Assembly: GCF_900185015.1 (NCBI RefSeq)
Contig: NZ_FXYD01000002.1
Location: 434,001 to 498,000, forward strand
Source of the DNA: Octadecabacter ascidiaceicola
Lineage (GTDB): Bacteria; Pseudomonadota; Alphaproteobacteria; Rhodobacterales; Rhodobacteraceae
Direction: 5' to 3'
DNA length: 64,000 nucleotides
In this document: in pieces, positions 8,713 to 19,100 of the stretch
Numbering within the stretch: the first letter of the stretch is position 1
How the letters are laid out: every line of letters begins with the position of its first letter
Made by a program: the position numbers and the translations under genes
The notes under the pieces: model-generated
Database searches by the model: none
The model's input: only the letters and a program-made list of their open reading frames with translations
Told to the model about the DNA's origin: nothing

Positions 8713-10209
8713 GTGAAACCCCAATCGGTTACAAAGCCACAGGTTATCGCCGCAACACGGACCCAAGATGCTACGCGCCAGAAATGGATCGCCGCGCTGA
8801 TGGTTGGCCTTGCGTTGTCGTTGTTGACGGTCGTTCGCGCTGATGCACAAAACCGCCCCGCGACATTTGCGGACTTGGCAGAACAGATCAGCCCGTCTGT
8901 GGTGAATATCACTACAAGTACCGTGATTGCAGGGCGCACTGGCCCGCAAGGCGTTGTGCCGGAAGGGTCCCCGTTTGAAGACTTTTTCAATGAATTCGGG
9001 GATAACGGGCCCAGCCGCTCCTCAGCACTTGGGTCTGGTTTTGTGATCTCTGCTGACGGTTACATCGTGACGAACAACCACGTTATTGAGGGCGCGGACG
9101 AGATCGAGATCGAGTTTTTTCCTGGCGACGGCCAGCCGTCCGAACTGCTGCCTGCTGAATTGATCGGGACGGATCCGAACACCGACATCGCGCTTTTGAA
9201 GGTCGAATATGAAACGCCACTGGCCTTCGTCAGCTTTGGCGACAGCAATGGCCCCGGTTCGCGCGTTGGCGACTGGGTCATGGCAATGGGTAACCCGTTG
9301 GGGCAGGGGTTCTCTGTGTCTGCTGGCATTATCTCGGCGCGTAACCGGTCGCTTCAGGGCACCTATGATGACTACATCCAGACTGACGCCGCGATTAACC
9401 GCGGGAACTCTGGTGGGCCGTTGTTCAACATGGACGGCGACGTGATTGGCGTGAACACGGCGATCCTGTCCCCGAATGGCGGGTCCATCGGGATCGGCTT
9501 TGCGATGTCCTCGGCGGTTGTTACAAACGTCGTCGATCAGCTGGAAGAGTTCGGGGAAACACGTCGCGGCTGGCTTGGTGTGCGCATTCAGGACGTCACC
9601 GTTGATATGGTCGACGCGATTGACGGGTTAGAGGAAGCACGCGGCGCGATGGTGACCGATGTGCCAGCTGGCCCAGCGGAAGACGCGGGTATGGTGTCTG
9701 GCGACATTATCCTGCTGTTTGACGGTGTCGCGATAGAAGACACACGTGAGCTGGTGCAGATCGTTGGTAACTCCCCTGTTGGCAAAGAAGTCCCCGTTCA
9801 GGTGCTGCGCACCGGTGAAATGGTTGACCTAACAGTTGTGCTTGGTCGCCGCGAAACTGCCGAATCCGCAGCCTTCCCAGAGGACGGCGACACACCTGAT
9901 GAAGGCACACCAGATACAACCAACATGCTTGGTATGACGCTTTCTGAAATCTCACCAGACATGGAAGAAAGCCTTGGCGTTGAGGCTGGCAGTGGCTTGG
10001 TCGTGGTTGAGGTTGAAGAAGGGTCCGAGGCAGAAACCAAGGGGTTGCTTGCCGGGGATCTGATCACCGAAGCAGGGCAGCAAAAGCTGACAGGAATCGC
10101 TGATTTTGAAGCCCGTGTGGAAGAGGCCCAAGAAGCAGGGCGCAAGTCGCTTCTGTTGCTGGTCCGCCGCGATGGTGCGCCACGGTTTGTCGCACTCGGC
10201 CTCGAGTAA
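8713..10209 (+). CDS. Do family periplasmic serine endopeptidase (DegP/MucD type)
   Basis: The 498-residue protein is a trypsin-like HtrA protease with a catalytic triad visible as His in TNNHVIEG (about 122), Asp in NTDIALLKV (about 157) and Ser in GNSGGPLF (about 232), followed by two PDZ domains (about 280-370 and 400-490). An N-terminal hydrophobic segment ending in RADA marks a signal peptide, placing it in the periplasm, where it degrades misfolded proteins. The start is taken as GTG at 8713 because AAGGAGAG lies four bases upstream; the open frame extends further without conserved sequence. Its position behind hflKC groups envelope proteolysis functions together. Confidence 0.92.
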   Translation: MKPQSVTKPQVIAATRTQDATRQKWIAALMVGLALSLLTVVRADAQNRPATFADLAEQISPSVVNITTSTVIAGRTGPQGVVPEGSPFEDFFNEFGDNGPSRSSALGSGFVISADGYIVTNNHVIEGADEIEIEFFPGDGQPSELLPAELIGTDPNTDIALLKVEYETPLAFVSFGDSNGPGSRVGDWVMAMGNPLGQGFSVSAGIISARNRSLQGTYDDYIQTDAAINRGNSGGPLFNMDGDVIGVNTAILSPNGGSIGIGFAMSSAVVTNVVDQLEEFGETRRGWLGVRIQDVTVDMVDAIDGLEEARGAMVTDVPAGPAEDAGMVSGDIILLFDGVAIEDTRELVQIVGNSPVGKEVPVQVLRTGEMVDLTVVLGRRETAESAAFPEDGDTPDEGTPDTTNMLGMTLSEISPDMEESLGVEAGSGLVVVEVEEGSEAETKGLLAGDLITEAGQQKLTGIADFEARVEEAQEAGRKSLLLLVRRDGAPRFVALGLE

Positions 10210-10227
10210 TCAGTTAGACAGTCTAGC

Positions 10228-10260
10228 AAAGGGGCGTTCCGGTTGGGGCGCCCTTTTCGT
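10228..10260 (+). terminator. Intrinsic terminator after the Do protease gene
   Basis: AAAGGGGCG and CGCCCTTT form a stem (one bulged G) around a 10-base loop, running into TTTTCGTTT. It starts 19 bases after the protease stop codon on the same strand. Confidence 0.75.
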
Positions 10261-10307
10261 TTCGGGGTGATGTTGCGTCACCCAATTGATCGCGGTAAGC
10301 CTTGGTT

Positions 10308-10484
10308 ATGAAACATGTACCCAAAGACACCACAGACGAAGACCTTATTCAGCAATATCTGAATAAGGGCGGCAAGGTCACCAAAGGCAAAACCAAACCG
10401 CTGGACCCAGCCTTAGGGATTAGTAAAAACGTTTGGAACCAGACACTGACCAAAGAAGAAAAAGCCGCACGCGACAAGAAATGA
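10308..10484 (+). CDS. Small conserved hypothetical protein (58 aa)
   Basis: A short basic protein of 58 residues (about 13 lysines) beginning MKHVPKDTTDEDLIQQYL and ending in KEEKAARDKK. It contains no signal peptide or membrane segment, so a cytoplasmic location is likely. The ATG at 10308 is preferred over a TTG two codons upstream. The steady reading frame, wild-type-looking codon use and position after a terminator support a real gene; I do not recognise a named family. It ends 26 bases before the convergent lipoprotein gene. Confidence 0.6.
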   Translation: MKHVPKDTTDEDLIQQYLNKGGKVTKGKTKPLDPALGISKNVWNQTLTKEEKAARDKK

Positions 10485-10510
10485 TCGCCTAGGCTGTTTT
10501 GGTGAGACGT

Positions 10511-11059
10511 CTATAGCTGATCACGCGACAGCGCGACCAGACCTAATGTTTGGGCTGTTTTGAGCGTCAGTGTGCCGGTATGCACATCATCCTGAGCCGC
10601 CTGAAAACGTTCAATTGCAGTCGTAGTACGCGCATCTAATGTGCCGTTAACACCACCGCGATAATACCCACGCGCGATCAACGCACGCTGGATCGAGGCG
10701 ATGAACTGTGGCGTCATTAGGGATGCGCAAGGTGTCTCAAATTCCACTTCACGGCGCTCGCGCAGGATTTGCTGGCGCGTTACCGTGCGAAAGATGGCGG
10801 GCGTATCAACGCTGCCGTCGCTGCGAACGCTGGCGGGTTGCACCATGATCTGTTCGGTCAAAGTTTCAATGATGGCAGGGGTCGTCGCGCGGGCAAAACA
10901 GGTTCCGGTTTGTGCGTCTACAGTGGCAGGGTCTGCCAGTGGCCCAATCGAGTCGCTATCCGCGCGGGTGACCTGCGGCGCGTCCATACAACCCGTCAAA
11001 ACGAATAGCCCAAGGGCTGCAAGCACGAGGTGCGTAGGTCGAAGGGTCTGTGTCGTCAT
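10511..11059 (-). CDS. Lipoprotein with C-terminal peptidoglycan-binding domain
   Basis: This 182-residue protein has a lipoprotein signal peptide with lipobox LTGC (Cys24) and a C-terminal PG_binding_1-like domain, seen as IQRALIARGYYRGGVNGTLDARTTTAIERFQ (split: ALIARGYYRGGVNGTL, TTTAIERFQAAQ) near residues 120-155. The middle part has conserved-looking cysteines in GTCFARATTPAI and ETPCASLM, which may form a periplasmic disulfide. Likely anchored in a membrane and touching the cell wall; the exact role is unknown. It is convergent with the small gene before it and divergent from the ferredoxin gene 216 bases away. Confidence 0.78.
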   Translation of the reverse strand: MTTQTLRPTHLVLAALGLFVLTGCMDAPQVTRADSDSIGPLADPATVDAQTGTCFARATTPAIIETLTEQIMVQPASVRSDGSVDTPAIFRTVTRQQILRERREVEFETPCASLMTPQFIASIQRALIARGYYRGGVNGTLDARTTTAIERFQAAQDDVHTGTLTLKTAQTLGLVALSRDQL

Positions 11060-11248
11060 CTGCTCATCCTCGGGCTCTTATGGCCCGTTTTACGGATTTG
11101 TACCCGAGCGAACTGAGCCCGCAAAGCGTGATGCGACTGTAAGAGGTAATTCAGGTGCCAATGGTGTCGTTTACGTGCCACCCCATCAACGACTTCGTGA
11201 GTAAAAGGGGCTGGAATGGCAGCGCCGCGCGGCCTATCTATCGGGTAA

Positions 11249-11599
<351 letters not shown>

Positions 11600-11600
11600 G

Positions 11601-12344
11601 ATGGCACCGCGTCTGGCGTCGTGGATGTTGCAAGGTCTTTTGCGCGGCGCGTCGCTGACGTTGTGCGTGGGGTTGGCTGGGACCAGCGCGGCTGAGACGA
11701 TAGTTGGTGCCACGTTTGACGGGCCAACGACGCGATACGGGCATGGTATCCTTGGCGATGCGGTCGAGTTCACTGAGTTGGTGATCGAAACCGAGGATTG
11801 GGCGCATAAAACACGCTATCGCGTGAGCCTGCCCGAAGATCATGTTTTCGAAGATATCGCGCCGCGACTGTGGGACATCACGGGTGATGGTGCCCCCGAA
11901 GTTGTCGTGATCGAAACCGACCTGGCGCGAGGCGCGTCTTTGGCCGTTTACGACGAGACAGGCAAGATTGCCGAAACGCCCCATATCGGTCGCACGAACC
12001 GCTGGCTTGCCCCAATTGGGGCTGTTGATCTGGATGGGGATGGGCGCGTAGAAGTCGCATTTATTGACCGTCCACATCTGACCAAAACCTTGAGAGTTTT
12101 TGAATGGGACGGATCGGACTTAGTGTTGGATGCTGAGTTGAGTGGGCTGACGAACCACCGTATTGGACAGGACTTCATTTCTGGCGGTGTGCGGGACTGT
12201 GGCGATGGGCCCGAACTTGTGACGGCGAACAGTGACTGGTCTGACGTTATGGTCACGCGGTTGGAAGGAGGGGCGTTAGAGACGCGCTCGGTTGCTGCGT
12301 TTTCACCTGAGCAATTGGCGGCAGTGCTTAACTGCGCGCTTTGA
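11601..12344 (+). CDS. Periplasmic protein with VCBS/FG-GAP-like repeats, function unknown
   Basis: The 247-residue protein has an N-terminal signal peptide (hydrophobic stretch ending GTSAAET). The body contains blade-like segments with acidic calcium-loop style motifs, LWDITGDGAPEVVVIE and AVDLDGDGRVEVAFID, typical of FG-GAP/VCBS beta-propeller blades. It is probably a periplasmic propeller of few blades; a binding partner cannot be named. It begins one base after the ferredoxin stop, so the two are translationally close although one is cytoplasmic and the other exported. Its stop is followed by a repeated 3'-end element shared with the convergent cobS. Confidence 0.7.
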   Translation: MAPRLASWMLQGLLRGASLTLCVGLAGTSAAETIVGATFDGPTTRYGHGILGDAVEFTELVIETEDWAHKTRYRVSLPEDHVFEDIAPRLWDITGDGAPEVVVIETDLARGASLAVYDETGKIAETPHIGRTNRWLAPIGAVDLDGDGRVEVAFIDRPHLTKTLRVFEWDGSDLVLDAELSGLTNHRIGQDFISGGVRDCGDGPELVTANSDWSDVMVTRLEGGALETRSVAAFSPEQLAAVLNCAL

Positions 12345-12345
12345 A

Positions 12346-12387
12346 GCCTCCGGCGGGGATATTATCAAAACAAAGACAAAGCTAAGT
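12346..12387. repeat. Rhodobacteraceae-type 3'-end repeat, copy 1
   Basis: The string GCCTCCGGCGGGGATATT followed by AAAACAAAGACAAAGCTAAG lies exactly between two convergent genes. A closely similar string is found at 31554-31590, also between convergent stops. The position suggests an RNA 3'-end signal used from one or both strands; the Rho-independent form (hairpin plus T tract) is weak here. Confidence 0.55.
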
Positions 12388-13158
12388 GAGAAGTGCCGCG
12401 AGCGTGAGCAGGGCAGTGATTTCTGTGAGCTGTTGTGTCGCTCCGAGGATGTCACCGGTTTGACCCTCTATCTTTGACTTTGCGATCGCAATACACCCGA
12501 GCGTTGAAATCGCGCATGCTGCAACAAGCCAAACAGCCCAGAATTGAACTAGGACGAGGGATGCAACGGCGGCGATCGCCAGTGCTATATAGGCTGTTTG
12601 CATGGTGGGGCGGCCTACGGAATGGCTGAGGCCTTCGGTGCGGGCATGGGGTAGAGTTGCCATAATTGGAACCATCACGGCACGGCTGACCATTGCGCTG
12701 GTCAGGATAGCGGGCCAGAGCATGCCATGGTCAATTATGACAGTGTACGCGCTCCACCTGAGGAGCAGGCTGAGGGCGAGCGCGAGTACACCGTAGGTGC
12801 CGATATGACTGTCTTTCATGATTTTCAGACGATGTTCTTTGTCCCACCCGCCCCAAAGCCCATCGGCGGAATCGGCCAAGCCATCTTCGTGCATGGCACC
12901 TGTTGCAATGATCAGCGTGGCGAGTGTGAGCGCCGCTGCTAATGTGGCGGGAAGGACTAGCAAAAGCGCGATTTGCGTGACGGCACCTGCGATCAACGCG
13001 AGGGCTAAGCCTGCAATCGGATAAGCCCATGATGCCAAGGCCCCGCGTTGCATCGCGCGATCAGTATCTACGGGAATCGATAAGCGACTGAGCAACCCAA
13101 GGGCTGCGGCAATATCCGACAAAGAAAGAGGCGCTGTCTTGTCGTTGTTTTGTGTCAT
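12382..13158 (-). CDS. cobS: Adenosylcobinamide-GDP ribazoletransferase (cobalamin synthase)
   Basis: This 258-residue integral membrane enzyme joins adenosylcobinamide-GDP and alpha-ribazole in the last steps of cobalamin synthesis. The family signature [15 protein letters not shown], with its acidic metal-binding residues, is present near residue 85, followed by [15 protein letters not shown]. The rest is hydrophobic helices. The ATG at 13158 gives the normal N terminus [13 protein letters not shown]; the frame is open far upstream but overlaps the divergent cobT there. Divergent arrangement with cobT (76 bases between starts) suggests a shared promoter region. Confidence 0.92.
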   Translation of the reverse strand: MTQNNDKTAPLSLSDIAAALGLLSRLSIPVDTDRAMQRGALASWAYPIAGLALALIAGAVTQIALLLVLPATLAAALTLATLIIATGAMHEDGLADSADGLWGGWDKEHRLKIMKDSHIGTYGVLALALSLLLRWSAYTVIIDHGMLWPAILTSAMVSRAVMVPIMATLPHARTEGLSHSVGRPTMQTAYIALAIAAVASLVLVQFWAVWLVAACAISTLGCIAIAKSKIEGQTGDILGATQQLTEITALLTLAALLT

Positions 13159-13234
13159 GACGCCGCTTCCTCTCTGGTCATTCCCACCCCATTGGGTAGA
13201 GAGTGCGGTAAATGTTTGCAATGAGGCCTGTGCC

Positions 13235-14245
13235 ATGACCGCTCCTTTCTCGACACTTTCCGAATTTCGCGCCTTACTTGAGGCGGCGACAGGGCCTGAC
13301 ATGGCTTCAATCGCTGGTGCCAAGGAGCGCAATGGGCAGCTAACGAAACCTCCGGGAGCGTTGGGGCGCCTTGAAGAGCTGGCTATCTGGTATGCTGGGT
13401 GGCGCGATACGGATCGGCCTAGCATCGAAAAACCACAGGTAATTATTTTTGCGGGTAACCACGGTGTTTGTGCGCAAGGTGTTTCGGCGTTTCCGCCGGA
13501 AGTCACCGTTCAGATGGTCGCGAATTTTGAACATGGCGGTGCGGCGATCAACCAATTGTCCAAAGCGGCGGGGGCGTCTTTGGACGTTGTCGCCCTTGAT
13601 CTGGATATGCCAACGCAGGACTTTACCGTTGCCCCAGCGATGAGCGAAGGCGAGGTTGTGCTGGCGCTGATCGCAGGTTGGGCGGCTGTTGAACCTGAGA
13701 CCGATCTGTTGGTCACGGGCGAAATGGGTATCGGTAACACGACATCTGCAGCGGCCGTTGCTGCGGCGGTGCTGGGTGGCGATGCGGCTGATTGGACGGG
13801 TCGTGGCACAGGCGTGGATGACGAAGGGCTCGCGCGCAAGACAGATGTCGTTGCGCGTGGTTTGGCATTGCATGACACGACTGACCCGCTTGAGGCATTG
13901 CGCTGTCTTGGCGGACGCGAATTGGCGGCAATGGCGGGCGCGATTGCCGCGGCGCGTCATCACCGTATTCCGGTGATCTTGGATGGCTTCATCTGCAGTG
14001 CGGCTGCCGCGACGCTCGAAAAGGCTGTAGCGGGATCATTGGATCACACGGTTGCGGGGCATTTGAGCGCGGAAGGCGCGCATGAAAGATTGCTGGACGC
14101 TCTTGGTAAAAAACCACTGTTGTCGCTGGGTCTACGTTTGGGCGAGGGTTCTGGCGGGACGCTGGCAATCAACGTGTTGAAGTCCGCGATTGCGTGTCAT
14201 TCTGACATGGCGACATTCGCCGAAGCAGGTGTAGCGGCTGGCTAA
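13235..14245 (+). CDS. cobT: Nicotinate-nucleotide--dimethylbenzimidazole phosphoribosyltransferase
   Basis: CobT (336 residues) makes alpha-ribazole 5'-phosphate for the lower ligand of cobalamin. Recognisable motifs are [15 protein letters not shown] near residue 34, [17 protein letters not shown] near 72, and the glycine-rich [13 protein letters not shown] near 165; the C-terminal [14 protein letters not shown] region carries the catalytic glutamate. The start at 13235 (MTAPFSTL) is the usual one; the frame continues upstream into cobS on the opposite strand without conservation. Its stop is directly adjacent to the stop of the convergent antiporter gene. Confidence 0.94.
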   Translation: MTAPFSTLSEFRALLEAATGPDMASIAGAKERNGQLTKPPGALGRLEELAIWYAGWRDTDRPSIEKPQVIIFAGNHGVCAQGVSAFPPEVTVQMVANFEHGGAAINQLSKAAGASLDVVALDLDMPTQDFTVAPAMSEGEVVLALIAGWAAVEPETDLLVTGEMGIGNTTSAAAVAAAVLGGDAADWTGRGTGVDDEGLARKTDVVARGLALHDTTDPLEALRCLGGRELAAMAGAIAAARHHRIPVILDGFICSAAAATLEKAVAGSLDHTVAGHLSAEGAHERLLDALGKKPLLSLGLRLGEGSGGTLAINVLKSAIACHSDMATFAEAGVAAG

Positions 14246-16156
14246 TTAACGTTTTGAGGCATGGCGAAACGCGGGGCTGTCGCTGCCGCGCGTCGCCTTG
14301 CGTTCGGCCTCATCCAGGGTTTGGGTGAGCGCGCTTTCCAAATCGCGGTTCGCCGCCTTTGCCCGTTCAATATAGGCGTTATTTTCCGCGATTGGGGTTT
14401 TGGGATCCCAAACTTCGGCTAGGTCTCGCAGGATGCGGCGATCGTGGTGATAGAAAGACATTTCCGCCTCTGAAGCTTCGAATTCTGTTAGCCCGAGGTT
14501 TTCCAGCACGTACCGGCCTGCCCTCAGCGAACTGTCGAAGAGTTCACGCACGATGTCATTCGCGCCTGCCTCGTAGAGTTCATAAACATGAACGCGGTCG
14601 CGTGCGCGGGCGACGATATGCAGGTCGGGATTGTGCAAGCGAGCGTATTTTACCAATTTGACGGCGGCTTCTTTGCTGTCTAGCCCAACAACAAGCACCG
14701 AGGCCTCATCCAACCCAGCGGCATGCAGAATATCGGGGCGGGTCGGGTCCCCAAAGAAGCCTTTGAAACCGAAAGTCCGCATGAGCTGAACAGTCTTAAG
14801 GTCACTATCAAGGACGACGGTGCTAAACCCGTTGGATTGCACGAGGCGGTTAACCACCTGTCCAAATCGCCCGATGCCGGCAATAATGACGGTGCCCTTT
14901 TCGTCGATTTCGTCCTCAGGATGATCTGCAGTTTCTGATTTGATGCGTTTGGATAGGACCTCATATAGAATGAACAGAAGCGGGGTGACGAGCATGGACA
15001 GTGCCACGATCAGCAAAAGTTCAGCTCCAAGGGATTGTGTTAGGACGCTCTGCTGTAGCGAGAAAGCGATCAATACAAACCCAAATTCACCCGCCTGGGC
15101 AAGGCCGAGGGTGAACAGCCAGCGTGCGCGGTGCTTCAGTTTGAAAATGGTCGCCAGAACGTAAAGGACAGACCCTTTGATCAGGATGACAGCAAGCGTC
15201 AGTCCGAGAATGCGGTAGATGTCGTTAAAGAGTGTGTCAAAGTTGATGCCAGCGCCGACCGTGATGAAAAACAGGCCAAGCAACAGGCCCTTAAACGGCG
15301 CAAGGTCACTTTCCAGTTCATGGCGGAATTCTGAGTTCGCAAGGACCACGCCAGCAAGGAACGTCCCCAGCGCAGCGGACAGCCCAACAAGGCCCATGAG
15401 CGCTGCGATTGAAACAACGATAAGCAGCGCGAGGGCAGTGTACATTTCACGCAGGCGGCTGTGGTGAATATAGCGAAACAGTGGGTTGGTTAGGAATACG
15501 CCAGCAAATATTACGGCAACGACGGCGCCCAGCGTTACGAGCGTGACCCCCCATGCGGGTAGGCCTTCTACAAGACTCATAGCGTGGTGGGCCGTCTCCA
15601 CTGTTTCAATCCCTCGCGTCACGGACCCGTCGGGGTTGATTGACACAGGCGAGCGCAGCGCGAGAAGGGGGAGAAACGCAAGCATCGGGATCACGGCGAT
15701 ATCTTGCGTGAGCAGTACAGCAAACGTATTTCGCCCGCCGCTTGTTTGCATAAGGCCCTTTTCGTCTAAGGTTTGCAGGACTATCGCGGTGGACGATAGG
15801 GCGAAGATCATGCCGATGGCCAAGGACGTTTGCCACGGTTGCCCTAGCCACATAAACAGTCCCATGAGCAAAAGGGTCGTTACACCGATCTGCAAACCAC
15901 CTAGCCCAAGAAGGCGATGGCGCATTCCCCATAATGCGCGCGGTTCAAGCTCAAGCCCGATGAGAAACAGCATCATCACAACGCCAAGTTCGGCAACATG
16001 CTGTAGTTCGGCAGCTTCAGCGCCAATAAGTGGGGCAATCACAACACCAGCGAGCAAATATCCTAGAACAGACCCAAGACCCAGACGCGCAGCCAAAGGC
16101 ACCGCGATAACCGCAGCACCCAGCAGAACTGTCGCTAGAATTAGGGTTTGTTCCAT
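14246..16156 (-). CDS. CPA2 family cation:proton antiporter, KefB/KefC type
   Basis: The 636-residue protein has an N-terminal Na+/H+ exchanger domain of about 12 helices (residues 1-385) with the CPA2 motif MLFLIGLELEPRALW, and a cytosolic TrkA-N (RCK) nucleotide-binding domain at about 410-530 with GTVIIAGIGRFGQVVNRL. A charged tail follows. Such proteins exchange K+ or Na+ for protons; glutathione gating is a property of the E. coli Kef proteins and cannot be assumed here, although gor and a GST are nearby in the window. It sits alone, 39 bases after the start of the large gene upstream on the same strand ends. Confidence 0.9.
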   Translation of the reverse strand: MEQTLILATVLLGAAVIAVPLAARLGLGSVLGYLLAGVVIAPLIGAEAAELQHVAELGVVMMLFLIGLELEPRALWGMRHRLLGLGGLQIGVTTLLLMGLFMWLGQPWQTSLAIGMIFALSSTAIVLQTLDEKGLMQTSGGRNTFAVLLTQDIAVIPMLAFLPLLALRSPVSINPDGSVTRGIETVETAHHAMSLVEGLPAWGVTLVTLGAVVAVIFAGVFLTNPLFRYIHHSRLREMYTALALLIVVSIAALMGLVGLSAALGTFLAGVVLANSEFRHELESDLAPFKGLLLGLFFITVGAGINFDTLFNDIYRILGLTLAVILIKGSVLYVLATIFKLKHRARWLFTLGLAQAGEFGFVLIAFSLQQSVLTQSLGAELLLIVALSMLVTPLLFILYEVLSKRIKSETADHPEDEIDEKGTVIIAGIGRFGQVVNRLVQSNGFSTVVLDSDLKTVQLMRTFGFKGFFGDPTRPDILHAAGLDEASVLVVGLDSKEAAVKLVKYARLHNPDLHIVARARDRVHVYELYEAGANDIVRELFDSSLRAGRYVLENLGLTEFEASEAEMSFYHHDRRILRDLAEVWDPKTPIAENNAYIERAKAANRDLESALTQTLDEAERKATRGSDSPAFRHASKR

Positions 16157-16195
16157 ATGCCAGCTATCCGTTTGTGGCGTGGGAAATTCAAGGTC

Positions 16196-19100
16196 TTAGC
16201 CCGGTACTTGCAAGGTAATCGCACGTCCGCGCTTGGTATAGCTAAGTGCGCTGGCGCTGATGGCTGTGACGCGTCCACCATCTAGGCGGTCGCCAACAGT
16301 TACACGCAGATACCGGCCATTGCCCATCCGCACGAGCGCGCGTCGATCACCTGATCCGCCATAGATCCCGATGAGGTTCACTTCGCGCAGGTTGATCGCG
16401 TTATCTAATGTCGCGGCTTGCGCAACCGAACCGGCTGTTGGTCCGCTTGGAGCGACGGAACGCGGTGCAACGGCGGCGACTTGGGTCGCGGCGCGTTCTT
16501 GCGCTTGTGCAGCCCGTGCTACAATCCGGTCCATGTTGCGCGGACGCGTATCAGGGCGTGAAGACTGTGGCACAGCCTGCGCTGTCGGGTTTACGATCGG
16601 GTTCGGGCGGTTTGCGGCGGCTTGTACCGCGGCGGCGATTTCAGGGGCAATCTGAAGGCCGGCTGGCGCGGCAGGCTCTGGTGCGGGCTCAACTGCAGCT
16701 TCATCGGGCTCAGGATTTGGCGTCGGGGTTGGTGTGGGCGCAAGGCCAGCAGGACGCGTTCGTGGGCGGAAACCAGCGGCTTGGGATGCGGTAAGCGCCC
16801 CAAGAATTGGCGTGTTTGCGGCGGCGGCGGCTTCGGCAGCCGCGACTGCGGCCTGTTGAATGCTGGCGGGGCGGGTTGACGGGCGGCGCGTATCAGCGGT
16901 CGGCGTTTGCGCGGTGCTGGTGTTCAGCGCGGCGGCGATATCCTGAGATAGCCTATCAAGGCCTTCCTGCGGAGCGACGGTTCCCGGGCGGGCTGGTGGT
17001 AGGATCGGCGGCGGGCCTGCAATAACGTTCAAACCGTCAACAGGCGCATTGGTCGTCGGGACCTCTGTTGTTGAGGTTACATCAACAGAGGCTTCGGGGG
17101 TTGCAAGCGCGGAGGGCGCGACCGTGCCGGGGCGTACCGGAGGAAGAATGGAGGGCGAACCTGCGAGAACCAACAGATTATCCGTGGCGACGAGTGGTGC
17201 ATCACCGCTGGCCAAAGCTTCGGTTTCAGGTGCGGGGGCGGGGGCGGCTGTGCCTGGGCGAACGGGTGGTTCAATGGACGGGCGGCCTGCAATAATGATG
17301 ACGCCGTCAGGTGCATCGCTCACAGGTGCGGCTTCTTCTGGGATGACGGCCGCAAGCTGGTCTTGTGGTGTAACTTCTGGCGCTACAGTTCCAGGGCGTG
17401 TTGGTGGGTTTAGCGCGGGGCGTCCTACGATCACCAAGATTCCATCAGGCGTGACAGCGCCCTCTGTCGTTGCGACTACGAGACCTTCTTCATTGAAATT
17501 AAACTGTTGGCTAGGTGGTGGTGGGTCAATCGGGGTTGCGATTACTGCATCACCGGCCACACTGCTGGCAGTGGCCAAGGGGCTAGGCGGTACACGAACG
17601 ACAGGCGTCGGCGCCGACGTTAGCGTAAGCCCATCAAGTGAAGTTGTACGGGGATTTAGGGGAATTCTGGGGGCCCTTTGCCACACACCGGTGGCGGCGT
17701 AGATACGCGCGGCTTCCTCAGGGGTAAGGACCTGTCCCCCTGTGAGCGCAATGGGAGCGGCTAAAGCATCGGATGCATCCGATGCAGCCACTTGTGCGGC
17801 GTCGTCAGCTTGCGCTGCGGCCACCTCCGAAGCCGATGTCGGATCGGCAGGGTCGGCTGCGATTTGTGTTTCAGAAGAGCCAAATCCGAACCAGCTGGCG
17901 ATGCCTTCTTCGGAGAGCGCGGCAAAAGCGGCGATTGCTAAAAGGAACAGCAACAACACTGCCGTTAGGATCAACCCGAGGAAGCGTGGCTTACCACCAA
18001 CAACAATTTTTTCCTTTTTCTTCGGCGGCTTACGCGCACCAAAGACCGTTAATCGTGACTTTTCATCTGGCTTGGCTGCCGTTTCGGACTCTTTAGCCGC
18101 CTCAGCCGCCTCAGCCGCCTTTGCTTCCGCGCGGGCCATGCGTCGGCTGGCAAACATACCACCAACAGCACCGCCAACTGCCGTGGCCGCACCTAGCGCC
18201 GTTGCAGCTGCGCTTTTCTTCTCGTCGGAAGTTTGATCCGCCTGATCGTCACTGGGAACGTGAATACCGTCTTCGTGCTGCGCCGTAAGTGAAGCTGCTG
18301 CAACTGCCGCATCAGGTGACAACGCCGTCGGAGCCTCACCCGTAATGGCGATATCTGCTGCTGGGGCCTGAACATCGGGTGTTTCGGTTGTGATTGGCGC
18401 AACAACCGGAGCAGCATCAGCATTGCGGCTTGGTGCCGACAATGGTGGCATCGGATCGGTACGTTTGCCCGTCGGAACAGCCAAAGACGCGGAGGTCTGC
18501 CTGCTAAAGGTCGGCTCGGTACGCCCTGTATCTTGTTTAACTGTGTTAGGTGCCGGAGGAGGGTGCCCTTTCGTGCGATCCGCGCGCAAGCGTGAGGCAA
18601 ACATCGGAGCTGGTGCTTCGTCTGCGGGATTGTCTTCGACCGGAGTTTCATCTTCTTGAACGGTTTCGTCGGGCGGGTTTTCCACCGGAGCCTCAGCGGC
18701 AAGCTCTTCTGCTATTGGCTCGTCCGCGACGACGTCTTCGACCTCTGCAGAGGAAACAGCTTCGATTTCTGTTTCTGTAACGTCTTCGGGCGTATCAACG
18801 ACAGGTTCTTCTTCAGTCGGTTCAGCCTTAGGTGTTTCGCTCTGCGTTGCTTCGGTAGCAGCTTTTTCAGCAGGCGCGTCAACGTCTGGTTCGGCAGCAG
18901 GAACAGGCGTTTCTTCCTCAACCGCATCTGCTGTCGCTTCTTCAAAAGGTTCAGGAAACGAAACATCCGCGTTCCCGATAATCACAACTGCGTCGTCATC
19001 GCGTTCCACAGTCTGCCCATCGACAGCGCCAAAAAACGCTTCGCCGACAAACGTGAAGGGTTCTGGAACCGCTGCAAAGCTATTTGGGTTAAACCCATGC

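Noticed and set aside
13159-13234. Cobalamin riboswitch between cobS and cobT
   Set aside because: The gap is only 76 bases and lacks the conserved B12-box.
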